Below, piece after piece: positions 41,739 to 50,559 of a stretch of DNA of 64,000 bases. The notes below the pieces were generated by a model. That model saw only the letters and a program-made list of their open reading frames with translations. It ran no database searches and was not told the origin of the DNA. Where the stretch lies: positions 90,392 to 154,391 of the forward strand of contig JBOHLG010000004.1 of the NCBI GenBank assembly GCA_050729515.1, given 5' to 3'. The position numbers were made by a program, and so were the translations under genes. The stretch's first letter is position 1, and each line of letters opens with the position of its first letter. The DNA comes from Acaudatibacter sp050729515 (GTDB taxonomy: Bacteria > Pseudomonadota > Alphaproteobacteria > Caulobacterales > Caulobacteraceae).

Positions 41739-42470
41739 CTAGCCCGCGGCACGGACGTCATCGACGGGAACCGCCCCGAACCGTCTTTCGCGCGAGTGGA
41801 ACTCAGCGACCGCAGCCCCAAGATGTTCGGCGCTGTAGTCCGGCCAATAGACATCCTGGAAGATGAGTTCGGCGTAGGCGCATTCCCACAGGAGAAAATT
41901 TGAGAGCCGCCGCTCGAATCCGGTGCGGATGATCAGGTCCGGCGCTCCCGCCGCAGCGGTGGAAAGATGCCGCTCGAAAAGAGCTTCGTCGAGGTCGGCG
42001 GCTCTCGCCAGACCCGTTTCGACCTTCAAGGCGAATCGGCGCGCGGCGTCGGCGATGTCGGCGCGGCCGCCGTAATTGAACGCCACCTGGAGATCGAACC
42101 GGCTGTTGCCGGTCGTGCGGCGTTCGGCTTCCTCGACCATGGCCAGGATATCCGGCGCAAGCCCCTTGCGCCGCCCCAGAATGCGAACTCGCACGCCCTC
42201 GCCCACCAGTCTGTCGAGATCGCTGGTGAAGTAGGACTTCATCAAGCCGAGGATTTCCGAGACTTCGGTGGGCGGCCTCGACCAGTTCTCGGTCGAAAAG
42301 CCGAACACCGTCAATCGGTCGATGCCGAAGTCCGGCGCGCTCTCAACCGTCCTGCGGACTGCGGCGACGCCGGCGCGATGACCAAGGACCCGCGGAAGAC
42401 CTCGCCGCTTTGCCCAGCGACCGTTGCCATCCATGATGATCGCGACATGTAGTCCCCGCCTCGTCCCCAT
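41739..42470 (-). CDS. uppS: Undecaprenyl diphosphate synthase (isoprenyl transferase)
   Basis: A 243-residue cis-prenyltransferase with the catalytic motif HVAIIMDGNGRWAKRRG, GHRAGVAAVRR, FGFSTENWSRP, FNYGGRADI and the C-terminal TGFERRLSNFLLWE and DVYWPDY. It makes the C55 carrier lipid for peptidoglycan and LPS. The ATG at 42470 is chosen for its strong SD (AAGGAG, 5-base spacing) and standard length; an in-frame ATG at 42518 would add 16 residues. Confidence 0.94.
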   Translation of the reverse strand: MGTRRGLHVAIIMDGNGRWAKRRGLPRVLGHRAGVAAVRRTVESAPDFGIDRLTVFGFSTENWSRPPTEVSEILGLMKSYFTSDLDRLVGEGVRVRILGRRKGLAPDILAMVEEAERRTTGNSRFDLQVAFNYGGRADIADAARRFALKVETGLARAADLDEALFERHLSTAAAGAPDLIIRTGFERRLSNFLLWECAYAELIFQDVYWPDYSAEHLGAAVAEFHSRERRFGAVPVDDVRAAG

Positions 42471-42571
42471 CGGAGCTCCTTGCGGCGGGCCATCTTGCGC
42501 GCCGATGGATGGCGACATGGCGTGATCCCTGGAGCCCACCCTGAACGAATTTGGCCCGGCCATGGCGGGGC

Positions 42572-43138
42572 TCAGACCTGCATTATCTCCTGTTCCTTTA
42601 TTTTCAAGGTATCGTCGACGTGGCGAACCGCCTCGTCGGTGAGCTTCTGGACTTCGTGCTCGAGCCGCTTGTGCTCATCCTGAGCGATGATCAGCGCCTT
42701 CTCCGCATGCCTCAGGTCATCCATCGCGTCGCGGCGGACGTTTCGGATCGCCACACGCTGCTGCTCGGCGTACTTGGCGGCGAGCTTGGCGAGGTCCCGG
42801 CGCCGCTCCTCGGTGAGCGGAGGGATCGGAATGCGCAGGTTCTGGCCCTCGACGACCGGATTGAGGCCCAGGCCCGCAGCGCGGATCGCCTTCTCCACCG
42901 AGACCACCACCGCCTTGTCCCAGACATTGACCATCAGCGAGCGGGGGTCGGGCGTGGAGACCGAGCCGATTTGGCTGATTGGCATACGTGCGCCATAGGC
43001 TTCGACGTGGACCTGATCGAGGAGGCTCGCCGAGGCCCGGCCGGTGCGCAAGGACGCGAGTTCGTCCTTCAGGGCTCCGACCGCCTTTTCCATCCGGTCG
43101 CGGTATCTGGAAAGATTGGGCTTTTCGGTTTCGGCCAT
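42572..43138 (-). CDS. frr: Ribosome recycling factor
   Basis: A 188-residue RRF. It has the long three-helix bundle (RYRDRMEKAVGALKDELASL; RTGRAS) and a small beta-barrel domain with PISQIGSVSTPDPRSLMV. It also contains GLNPVVEGQNLRIPIPPLT and EERRRDLAKLAAKYAEQQRV. It releases ribosomes from mRNA after termination together with EF-G. Conserved order tsf-pyrH-frr-uppS. Length and start are standard. Confidence 0.96.
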   Translation of the reverse strand: MAETEKPNLSRYRDRMEKAVGALKDELASLRTGRASASLLDQVHVEAYGARMPISQIGSVSTPDPRSLMVNVWDKAVVVSVEKAIRAAGLGLNPVVEGQNLRIPIPPLTEERRRDLAKLAAKYAEQQRVAIRNVRRDAMDDLRHAEKALIIAQDEHKRLEHEVQKLTDEAVRHVDDTLKIKEQEIMQV

Positions 43139-43174
43139 GATCTTCTGCTCCGTTGACTGATCGCCGACTCCGGT

Positions 43175-43906
43175 TCATTCGACCGCCGCCTTGCGGCGGA
43201 TGGTCGTATGGACCGCTTCCCCTGTCAGCACCTTCAGCAGGTTGCCCTTCTGGCGAATGGAGAAGATCAGAATGGGGATGGCGTTGTCGCGCATCAGGCT
43301 GATCGCCGAGGCGTCCATGAAGCGAAGGTCCTGGGCGAGCACCTCCTGATAGCTCACCTCATCCATCCTGCGGGCGTCGCGATCCTTCTTGGGATCGGCG
43401 GTGTAGACGCCGTCGACGCTTGTTCCCTTGAGGAGCGCATCGCAGCCCATTTCCGCCGCCCGAAGGGCGGCCGGGGTGTCGGTCGTGAAGAACGGCGCGC
43501 CGAGCCCGGCGGCGAAGATCACCACCCTTCCTTTTTCAAGATGGCGGAGGGCGCGTCGCCGGATGTAGGGCTCACAAACCGCATCCATCGGAATGGCCGA
43601 CTGAACGCGGGTGTCGACGCCGCGCCTTTCGAGGGCGCTTTGCACCGCCAGGGCGTTCATCACCGTCGCCAACATGCCCATGTAATCGGCGCTCGCCCGT
43701 TCCATGCCGCGACCGGCGAGCGAGACGCCGCGAAAGATGTTGCCCCCGCCAACGACTAGGCAGAGTTCGTAGCCCGCGGCCACGACGGCGGATATGTCGT
43801 CCGCCATGCCGTCGAGCGCCGCCATGTCGATTCCGAACGCGGCTTCGCCCATCAGGGCTTCGCCGGAGACCTTGAGGAGGATGCGCCGATAGGCGGGGTT
43901 GGTCAT
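43175..43906 (-). CDS. pyrH: UMP kinase
   Basis: A 243-residue amino acid kinase family UMP kinase with RILLKVSGEALMG, VVGGGNIFRG, the AVQSALERRGVDTRVQSAI segment and FAAGLGAPFFTTDTPAALRA, then GCDALLKGTSVDGVYTADP. It phosphorylates UMP to UDP. The ATG at 43906 gives the family length; a long in-frame upstream extension into the tsf spacer is rejected. A 142-bp spacer to tsf shows no further gene. Confidence 0.96.
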   Translation of the reverse strand: MTNPAYRRILLKVSGEALMGEAAFGIDMAALDGMADDISAVVAAGYELCLVVGGGNIFRGVSLAGRGMERASADYMGMLATVMNALAVQSALERRGVDTRVQSAIPMDAVCEPYIRRRALRHLEKGRVVIFAAGLGAPFFTTDTPAALRAAEMGCDALLKGTSVDGVYTADPKKDRDARRMDEVSYQEVLAQDLRFMDASAISLMRDNAIPILIFSIRQKGNLLKVLTGEAVHTTIRRKAAVE

Positions 43907-44048
43907 CGAATGGCTCGCGGGCTGGAGGTCGGCCGAATCCAGCTCGGCTTCTCCATAGACCGCAACCGGAATTGAAGTCGATCGCTCCTCAAGCAAGGGG
44001 CGGATCGTAATCCTGCCGGACCGGCCTGCGGCCCCGGCGTGGATCTCG

Positions 44049-45002
44049 TCAGGACTTGGACCCGATCTTGGAGAGGGCGGCGACCTCCGAGGCGAAATCG
44101 CCCTTTTCCTTCTCGATTCCCTCGCCGAGCGCGAAGCGGACGAAGCCGGCCACTTCGATCGGAGCGCCGGCGGCCTTGGCCTCCTCGGCGAGGAACTCGC
44201 GGACCCGTTGGTCCGGGTTCTTGACGTAAGCCTGCTCGAGAAGCACGGCTTCCTCATAGAACTTGCGCAGTCGTCCCTCGACCATCTTCTCGATGACCGC
44301 CGGCGGCTTGCCGGATGCGGCGGACTGTTCGGCAAAGATCGCCCGCTCGCGGTTCACCGATGCAGGGTCGAGGTCTTCGATGCGAAGCGAAAGAGGCGAG
44401 CTCGCCGCGATGTGCAATGCGATGTTGCGACCCAGAGCCACCAAGGACTCATGCCCGGCCGCGCCTTCGAGGGCGACCAGCACGCCGATCCGGCCCAAGT
44501 CCGGCGCTCCCGCGAGCGCTCCGTGTACGTAACCGGCGACAGCGCCGGAGGCGACGGAAAACCGCGCAAAACGCCTCAGCACCATGTTCTCGCCGACCGA
44601 ACCGATGAGCTCGGAAATCGCCGCCCCGACGCTGGCGGCCCCGGCGATCGGCGCAAGGCGCAAAGTTTCGATGTCGCCTTCGATGTCGAGGGCCGCCCCG
44701 GCGATCTTGCGAGCAAGATTCTGGAAGGCCGGATTGCGCGCGACGAAATCTGTTTCGGCGTTGAGTTCGACGAGAGCGCCGACCATGCCCGCCCCAGCCG
44801 ATCGGGTGGCGAGCGCCACTGCTCCCTCGGCCGCGGTGCGGCCCGCCTTCTTGGCGGCCTTGGCCAGCCCCTTGGCGCGAAGCCAGTCGACGGCCGCCTC
44901 CATGTCCCCGTCGGTCTCCTCGAGGGCCCGCTTGCAGTCCATCATTCCAACGCCGGACCGTTCGCGCAGCGCCTTGACTTCGCCCGCGGTGATGACGCCC
45001 AT
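44049..45002 (-). CDS. tsf: Translation elongation factor Ts
   Basis: A 317-residue EF-Ts. The N-terminal UBA-like domain (LRERSGVGMMDCKRALEETD) is followed by the core with LNAETDFVARN, which contacts EF-Tu and displaces Mg-GDP, and a second subdomain with LEQAYVKNPDQRVREFL. It recharges EF-Tu with GTP. It lies 11 bases after rpsB, the universal rpsB-tsf pair. Confidence 0.96.
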   Translation of the reverse strand: MGVITAGEVKALRERSGVGMMDCKRALEETDGDMEAAVDWLRAKGLAKAAKKAGRTAAEGAVALATRSAGAGMVGALVELNAETDFVARNPAFQNLARKIAGAALDIEGDIETLRLAPIAGAASVGAAISELIGSVGENMVLRRFARFSVASGAVAGYVHGALAGAPDLGRIGVLVALEGAAGHESLVALGRNIALHIAASSPLSLRIEDLDPASVNRERAIFAEQSAASGKPPAVIEKMVEGRLRKFYEEAVLLEQAYVKNPDQRVREFLAEEAKAAGAPIEVAGFVRFALGEGIEKEKGDFASEVAALSKIGSKS

Positions 45003-45013
45003 CGCCTTCTCCT

Positions 45014-45943
45014 TCAGCTTTCCACGGTCTGGGCCGCGCCTTCGGCCTCGCCGTCGACCTCGCCATCGCTGGCGACGCTCGCGACCGCCTCTTCTGGCTC
45101 GGATTCCTTCTCGCCCGAGAGCGCCGCTTCCAGTTCAGGATCGGCGACGGCCTGCCCGGAGGGCTCGGCGATGGGGCGCTCGGCGCTCTCCTCCTCGCGC
45201 AGCGCCGGCTCGAGCGGGGTCTCGGCCGCGCCAATATCGACGCCCATGGCGACCTGACCCTCGGTGAGGCCGTCGAGGACGGCGTCGGCGAGGAGCTCGC
45301 AATAGAGCTGCAGGGCCCTGGCGGCGTCGTCGTTGCCGGGCACCGGAAAGCTGATCCCATCGGGATCGCAATTGGTGTCGAGAACGGCGATCACCGGGAT
45401 GTTGAGCTTGCGCGCCTCCTTGACCGCGATCGCCTCCTTGTTGGTGTCGATCACGAACATCAGGTCGGGAATGCCGCCCATGTCCTTGATGCCGCCCAGC
45501 GAGAGCTCCAGCTTCTCCCGCTCGCGGGTAAGCTGGAGCAGCTCTTTCTTCGTGCGCCCGGAGCCTTCGCCATCGAGCAGCGCCTCCAGCTCCCGTAGCC
45601 TGGCGATCGAGGCCGATATGGTGCGCCAGTTGGTGAGCGTTCCGCCGAGCCAGCGATGGTTGACATAGTATTGGGCGCAGCGCTTGGCCCCGGCCGCGAC
45701 CGGATCGGAAGCCTGGCGTTTGGTGCCCACGAAGAGGACGCGACCGCCGGACGCCGCCACCTCCCTCGCCTTGACGAGCGCCTGGTGCAGAAGCGGCATG
45801 GTCTGGGAGAGGTCGATGATGTGGATGTTGGCGCGCGAGCCGAAGATGTAGCGCTCCATCTTCGGGTTCCAGCGATGGGTATGGTGACCGAAGTGGGCGC
45901 CGGCCTCCAGGAGCTGACGCATGGAAAATTCAGGCAGGGGCAA
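45014..45943 (-). CDS. rpsB: 30S ribosomal protein S2
   Basis: A 309-residue S2. The core includes MRQLLEAGAHFGHHTHRWNP, IHIIDLSQTMPLLHQA, VLFVGTKRQA, YVNHRWLGGTLTNWRTI and PVIAVLDTNCDPDGISFPVPGND. About 60 extra acidic residues follow, as in many alphaproteobacterial S2 proteins. The start is read as TTG at 45943 because the residues that follow (PLPEFSMRQ) align with the usual M-ALPEFSMRQ N terminus and GAAGGA lies 8 bases upstream. A much longer extension is rejected. Confidence 0.95.
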   Translation of the reverse strand: MPLPEFSMRQLLEAGAHFGHHTHRWNPKMERYIFGSRANIHIIDLSQTMPLLHQALVKAREVAASGGRVLFVGTKRQASDPVAAGAKRCAQYYVNHRWLGGTLTNWRTISASIARLRELEALLDGEGSGRTKKELLQLTREREKLELSLGGIKDMGGIPDLMFVIDTNKEAIAVKEARKLNIPVIAVLDTNCDPDGISFPVPGNDDAARALQLYCELLADAVLDGLTEGQVAMGVDIGAAETPLEPALREEESAERPIAEPSGQAVADPELEAALSGEKESEPEEAVASVASDGEVDGEAEGAAQTVES

Positions 45944-46063
45944 TGAGATCGTCCTTCTTCCGGTTGGCCTCCGCAGAGCAAGCTCCCCATGAAAGGGAGA
46001 CCGGAACGGCCGCCGGCGGGAATTTGCCCGTGGAGCCGAACGCCCTGCGTGCGTGATGGGCGC

Positions 46064-46092
46064 CAGATAGGGCCTCTTCCCCATTGTGGCAA
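46064..46092 (-). promoter_or_regulatory. Candidate rpsB-tsf promoter
   Basis: On the minus strand TTGCCA (46092-46087) and TATCTG (46069-46064) are separated by 17 bases in the dnaE-rpsB spacer. The predicted transcript would have a 5' leader of about 110 nt, including a CTCCC/GGGAG stem at 45983-45999, which could host autogenous S2 control. The -10 is a weak match. Confidence 0.4.
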
Positions 46093-46122
46093 GGCGGGCG
46101 AACCGCGGGGCGCCTGATCCGC

Positions 46123-49100
46123 CTAAATGTCTTCCAGCTGTGCGACTCCAGGCGCGATCTTGAGCGCGCCGCGATGCTCCGGATCGAGGAGGAAGCGCCC
46201 GGGGAGCTTCAGCTCGACTTCGCGGCCGCTGGAAAGCGCCGCAACCAGACGCACCTCGCCGCCGCCCGAAGCGACCGGGGAGAGCCTTTTCTTCAGCGCG
46301 CCCCATTCGACGTCTGCGGCGCTGAGGTGGACCCGCAGATTGCTGCCCACTTTCTCCATCGTCCTTTCGAGAGCTTCGGCGTCATCGCCAAAGAAGCTCA
46401 GATCGCCATCTCCGGCTCTGGCTTTGGCGCGGATCACCACCGATGCTCCGGGCTCCAGCCGATCCCGGAGCCGGCGAAGCGCTTCCCCCTGGAATCGAAC
46501 CTCGAAAGCGCCGGTGGGATCGGAGAGGCTGACAATCGCAAAGCGGCTTCCGTCCGCCCCGCCGGTCCGTTCGCGACGGCGGTGCACGACGCCAGCCAAG
46601 CGGAACGCCTCCGCGCCATTGGCGAATTTCGCCGCCGCCTCGGCGTAAAGGTCCACGCCGCGACGTCGGAGAACCTCGGTCATATCCTCGAGCGGATGAC
46701 CGCTCAGATAGAACCCGACCGCCGCGAGCTCTTCCTCGAGCCGCTCGATCGGAGTCCACGGCGCGGCCCTCGGAAGGCGCGGACGACCCGCTTCGGCTGC
46801 GCCGCTGAAGAGACTTTCCTGCGCGGCGGCGCGGTCGGCGGCGGCGCCCTGCGCCCAGTTGATGAGCTGGTCTGCGGCGGCGGCGATCTGCGCCCGATCC
46901 GGATGAATCGAATCCAAGGCCCCCGCCCTCGCCAGACTCTCGAGGGCTCGCTTGTTCACCTGGCGCGGATCCACCCGTTCGAGGAAATCGAAAAGATCGC
47001 GGAACGGCCCTCCCCGGCTTCGAACCTCCACGACATGGTCCATGGCGGACCTGCCGACGTTTCGCACCGCGCCCAGGGCGTAGAGAACCTGGCCGTCGGC
47101 CACCTCAAACTCGGCGCCTGAGCGGTTGATGTCGGGAGGCAGGATCGCCACGCCTTGCCGCCGGGCGTCATAATGGAAGACGGCGAGTTTGTCGGTGTTG
47201 GAGATGTCGAGGTTCATCGAGGCGGCGAAGAACTCGACCGGCGCATTCGCCTTGAGCCAGGCGGTCTGGTAGCAAATGAGCGCATAGGGCGCGGCGTGGC
47301 ATTTGTTGAAACCGTATCCCGCGAACTTCGCCATGCGATCGAACATGGCCGACGCTTCGGCCTCCGAGAGTCCCTTCTCGGCCGCCCCGGAGCTGAATCG
47401 GGCGCGCTGTCTGGCCATTTCAGCAGGCTTCTTCTTGCCCATGGCGCGCCGCAGGACGTCCGCCTCGCCGAGCGAATAGCCGGCCAGGATGCGGGCGATC
47501 TGCATCACCTGTTCCTGGTAGACGATCACGCCGTAGGTTTCGCCGAGCGCCTCCTCCAGACCCGGCAAGATGCAGATCGGCCTGCGGCCCATCTTGCAGT
47601 CGACGTACTCATCGATCGAATCCATCGGACCGGGCCGATAGAGCGAGATGAGGGCGGTGATCTCTTCCACCGAGGCGGGCCGAAGTTTGCGCAAAGTGTC
47701 GCGCATTCCCTGACCTTCCATCTGAAACACGCCCACCGTGCTCCCCGACGCGATGAGCTCGTAGGCGGCCGGATCATCCAGGGGTAAGGTTTCGAGCTCG
47801 ACGCCGGCGCCACGCCTCTCGAGGAGCTTCACCGCCTGATCGATGACGGTGAGGGTCTTGAGCCCCAGGAAATCGAACTTCACGAGGCCCGCGCTTTCCA
47901 CCCATTTCATGTTGAACTGGGTCGCCGGGAGGCTGGAGCGAGGGTCGCGATAGAGCGGCACGAGGTGGGTGAGGGGGCGATCGGCGATCACCACGCCGGC
48001 GGCATGGGTCGAGGCGTTGCGGTAGAGTCCCTCCAGTTGAAGGGCGATCTCGAAGAGCCGGTCGACTGCCTCGTCCTCGCGCCGCGCCTCGGCCAGACGA
48101 GGCTCCACTTCGATCGCCTGGGCGAGCGAGACGGGGTTGGCCGGGTTCGCTGGCACCATCTTGGCCAGCCGGTCGATCTGGCCGAGCGGAAGCTGCATGA
48201 CCCGGCCCACATCGCGCAGCACTGCTCTGGCCTGCAAAGTGCCGAAGGTGATGATCTGGGCGACCCGGTCGCGGCCGTACTTCTCCTGGACGTAGGAGAT
48301 CACCTCCTCCCGCCGCTCCTGGCAGAAGTCGATGTCGAAGTCCGGCATCGAGATGCGTTCGGGATTGAGGAAGCGCTCGAAGAGAAGACCAAAGCGCAAT
48401 GGATCGATGCCGGTGATCAGGAGAGACCAGGCGACGACCGATCCGGCGCCCGACCCGCGTCCCGGTCCGACTGGGATGGCATGAGCGACCGCCCACTTCA
48501 TGAAATCCGAGACGATCAGGAAATAACCGGAAAATCCCATTTGCTGGATGACGGCGATTTCCCGTTCGAGTCGCTCGCGATAGGCCTGCTCGGCGGCGAA
48601 GGGGGGATGGGCCGCGAGCCGGGCCGCGAGACCCTCTCGGGCCTGCTCGGCCAACTCATCGCCCTCGGTGCGGCCGGCCCGGGTGGGGAACCTCGGGAGG
48701 ATGGGCTCGCGCGTCTGGACGAAGAAGGCGCAGCGACGGGCGATCTCAAGGCTCGCCTCGCACGCTTCAGGAAGATCGGAGAAAAGTTCGCACATCTCCG
48801 CGGCGCTCTTGAACCAGGCGTCCGGGCTCACGCGTCGACGGTCCGGCTCCGAGAGAACCGCCCCATCGGCGACGCAGATCAGGGCGTCATGGGCCCCGTG
48901 CATTTCCGGGCCGGCGAAGTGCACGTCATTGGTGGCGACGATCGTCGCCCCATGTTCGTAGGCCCAGTCGACGAGCCCGGCCTCGGACGCGCCGCGCTGC
49001 GGACCGGAAAGGCGCTGGATCTCGACGTAGAACCTGTCGCCGAAGGCCGCCCGCATCGCCTCCAGAGCGGCGACCGCCTCCTTGTCTCGGCCGGACTCGA

Positions 49101-49563
49101 AGAGCGGATCCACGGGCCCATCGGCTCCTCCGGAGAGAAGGATCAGCCCGTCGCTGAACTCGCGAAGACGCGCCCAAGCGACCTGGGGCGACTGGTGAGC
49201 TTCGATATCCAGAAAGGCGGCGGAGGAAAGCTCGCACAAATTGCGCCACCCCTGTTCGTTCTGCGCCAGGAAGACCACGGTCGGGATCCGGGCCCAGCGC
49301 GCCTTGGGTCCTTCGCCGATTCCGGCGACCGGCAATGCGCAGCCAATGATCGGCTGGACGCCCGCCTCCACCGCGGAAAGCGAAAACTCGAGCGCCCCAC
49401 AGAGGTTGGCCCGATCGGCGATCGCGACCGCCGGCATTCCAGCCCTCGCCGCCAAACGCCCTATCGCGTCGGCCTTTATCGCGCCTTCGAGGAGCGAAAA
49501 CGCGGAGCGCACGCGCAAATGGACGAAGCCTGGAGGGGCGATCCTTGTGCCGGCCTGCGCCAT
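46123..49563 (-). CDS. dnaE: DNA polymerase III alpha subunit
   Basis: A 1146-residue replicative polymerase. The N-terminal PHP domain (FVHLRVRSAFSLLEGAIKA) is followed by the C-family catalytic core with VGPGRGSGAGSVVAW, PDFDIDFCQERREEV (two catalytic Asp) and YGVIVYQEQVMQIARILAG, then tandem HhH, an OB fold (RLAGVVHRRRE) and a C-terminal tau-binding region. The first PHP motif has Arg where E. coli DnaE has the second His (HLRVHS). It lies next to rpsB, with no imuA/imuB neighbours, so it is the main DnaE rather than DnaE2. AGAGGA precedes the ATG, 14 bases after the sidA-like ORF. Confidence 0.95.
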   Translation of the reverse strand: MAQAGTRIAPPGFVHLRVRSAFSLLEGAIKADAIGRLAARAGMPAVAIADRANLCGALEFSLSAVEAGVQPIIGCALPVAGIGEGPKARWARIPTVVFLAQNEQGWRNLCELSSAAFLDIEAHQSPQVAWARLREFSDGLILLSGGADGPVDPLFESGRDKEAVAALEAMRAAFGDRFYVEIQRLSGPQRGASEAGLVDWAYEHGATIVATNDVHFAGPEMHGAHDALICVADGAVLSEPDRRRVSPDAWFKSAAEMCELFSDLPEACEASLEIARRCAFFVQTREPILPRFPTRAGRTEGDELAEQAREGLAARLAAHPPFAAEQAYRERLEREIAVIQQMGFSGYFLIVSDFMKWAVAHAIPVGPGRGSGAGSVVAWSLLITGIDPLRFGLLFERFLNPERISMPDFDIDFCQERREEVISYVQEKYGRDRVAQIITFGTLQARAVLRDVGRVMQLPLGQIDRLAKMVPANPANPVSLAQAIEVEPRLAEARREDEAVDRLFEIALQLEGLYRNASTHAAGVVIADRPLTHLVPLYRDPRSSLPATQFNMKWVESAGLVKFDFLGLKTLTVIDQAVKLLERRGAGVELETLPLDDPAAYELIASGSTVGVFQMEGQGMRDTLRKLRPASVEEITALISLYRPGPMDSIDEYVDCKMGRRPICILPGLEEALGETYGVIVYQEQVMQIARILAGYSLGEADVLRRAMGKKKPAEMARQRARFSSGAAEKGLSEAEASAMFDRMAKFAGYGFNKCHAAPYALICYQTAWLKANAPVEFFAASMNLDISNTDKLAVFHYDARRQGVAILPPDINRSGAEFEVADGQVLYALGAVRNVGRSAMDHVVEVRSRGGPFRDLFDFLERVDPRQVNKRALESLARAGALDSIHPDRAQIAAAADQLINWAQGAAADRAAAQESLFSGAAEAGRPRLPRAAPWTPIERLEEELAAVGFYLSGHPLEDMTEVLRRRGVDLYAEAAAKFANGAEAFRLAGVVHRRRERTGGADGSRFAIVSLSDPTGAFEVRFQGEALRRLRDRLEPGASVVIRAKARAGDGDLSFFGDDAEALERTMEKVGSNLRVHLSAADVEWGALKKRLSPVASGGGEVRLVAALSSGREVELKLPGRFLLDPEHRGALKIAPGVAQLEDI

Positions 49564-49577
49564 CTATCCTCTGCGAC

Positions 49578-49667
49578 TCACCCCGCCAGATGGGCGAGCT
49601 GGCAGACCATCCAGACGAAGCTAATCATCGATGCAAGGGCGAGGGATTCACGCGCCAGTCGAAACAT
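49578..49667 (-). CDS. sidA: SidA-like SOS-induced division inhibitor (29-residue membrane protein)
   Basis: A 29-codon ORF encoding a single-pass membrane peptide: a short basic N terminus (MFRLARE), a hydrophobic helix (SLALASMISFVWMVCQLAHL) and a two-residue tail. Size, membrane character, location just upstream of dnaE and a perfect SOS box in the promoter all match Caulobacter SidA, which binds FtsW/FtsN and blocks division after DNA damage. GAGG lies 8 bases before the ATG. dnaE follows after 14 bases, so some dnaE transcription may be SOS-linked. Identity rests on context and recollection of the family. Confidence 0.82.
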   Translation of the reverse strand: MFRLARESLALASMISFVWMVCQLAHLAG

Positions 49668-49682
49668 GGGGATACCTCATGT

Positions 49683-49722
49683 GTTCCTGGTTTGTTCTAG
49701 CGCGTCCACGTCCGCCCTTCAA
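49683..49722 (-). promoter_or_regulatory. SOS box and promoter of the sidA-like gene
   Basis: GTTC-N7-GTTC at 49683-49697 is a perfect alphaproteobacterial LexA site. On the minus strand TTGAAG (49722-49717) and TAGAAC (49699-49694) are 17 bases apart, and the -10 overlaps the SOS box, so LexA binding would block transcription. The predicted start lies about 20 bases before the sidA-like ATG. Confidence 0.8.
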
Positions 49723-49725
49723 GCC

Positions 49726-50526
49726 TCAGAAGGTCCACTGAAAGCCGAGATAGTAGGCGAAGCGGTTGGCGTCAGGGGCGCTCTCGAAATCCCGGCCGGC
49801 CGAGGCGAGCAGATGGTAGTGCTCGGAGAAGTCATAGGTGAGGCCGACGTTGAATCCGCTCGTTGATCGCGCCCCGATCGCCACGCCGGTCTGATGGAAG
49901 ACCTCGCCCCCTAGGGCGAGCTTGGCCGTGAGTTGCCGCTGCAGGAGCCAGCCGGCGAACCAATGGTCGCGGGCCCCTCCTCCCCGGTCGAACCACAGTC
50001 CGCCCCCTCCGTAGGTGGTCCAGGATCCGAAGTCCTTCTGGATCCATACCGGAAGGTAGAGCTGCGCGTGACCGGCGCCGAGACCTTCGCGAACATCCCC
50101 TGCGGGAATCTCGAGAAGAGGAAAGGCGCCGATCTGCCAGCCATCCTTGCCGGTGTTTACGAAGCGGTATTTCGCTCCCAGCTCGATGTCCCCTGGCCCG
50201 ACGCGGGTTCCTTCGCCGGACGGCGCATCGAAGGCCATCGGTACGATGATGTGAAGCTGAAGGTTGGGCGCGGCGCCGTAGTTGACCTCCGTGCCGAAAA
50301 GCGTCCCGGAACCATCCTGCGAAGTCCAGGTCGCGTTGGAGAAGGCGTAGACCTCCCAATGTCCGAGGTCGACCGGGACCGGATCGTCGGTGATGAAGGG
50401 CGGCCCGGCGAGGGCCGGCGCGGCGAGGAGCGCGGCGCCCAGCGTGAGGAGGGGCAGGACTGAAGCCTCTCCGATTGGCCGTTTTTTCGCCGACTTCTCG
50501 GCTATTGGAAGGGGGCGTCTCTTCAA
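49726..50526 (-). CDS. Outer membrane beta-barrel protein, function unknown
   Basis: A secreted protein of about 266 residues. The hydrophobic signal core LPLLTLGAALLAAPALA is followed by GPPFITDDPVPVDLGHWEVY, a motif seen in many putative outer membrane or transporter-like proteins next to cation or lipid genes. The rest shows alternating strands and ends in GFQWTF, the terminal-Phe barrel signature. The start is uncertain: TTG at 50526 or a CTG just before the signal core (GGAGAGG nearby) are possible, and longer versions would overlap the divergent secreted-protein gene. Confidence 0.75.
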   Translation of the reverse strand: MKRRPLPIAEKSAKKRPIGEASVLPLLTLGAALLAAPALAGPPFITDDPVPVDLGHWEVYAFSNATWTSQDGSGTLFGTEVNYGAAPNLQLHIIVPMAFDAPSGEGTRVGPGDIELGAKYRFVNTGKDGWQIGAFPLLEIPAGDVREGLGAGHAQLYLPVWIQKDFGSWTTYGGGGLWFDRGGGARDHWFAGWLLQRQLTAKLALGGEVFHQTGVAIGARSTSGFNVGLTYDFSEHYHLLASAGRDFESAPDANRFAYYLGFQWTF

Positions 50527-50559
50527 CTGTCTTTCTTCAACCGTAGCGGAGACGCGTCG

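Noticed and set aside
46123..49563. DnaE2/ImuC error-prone polymerase because an SOS box lies upstream
   Set aside because: No imuA or imuB nearby, and the gene sits in the conserved main dnaE locus; the SOS box serves the small sidA-like ORF.
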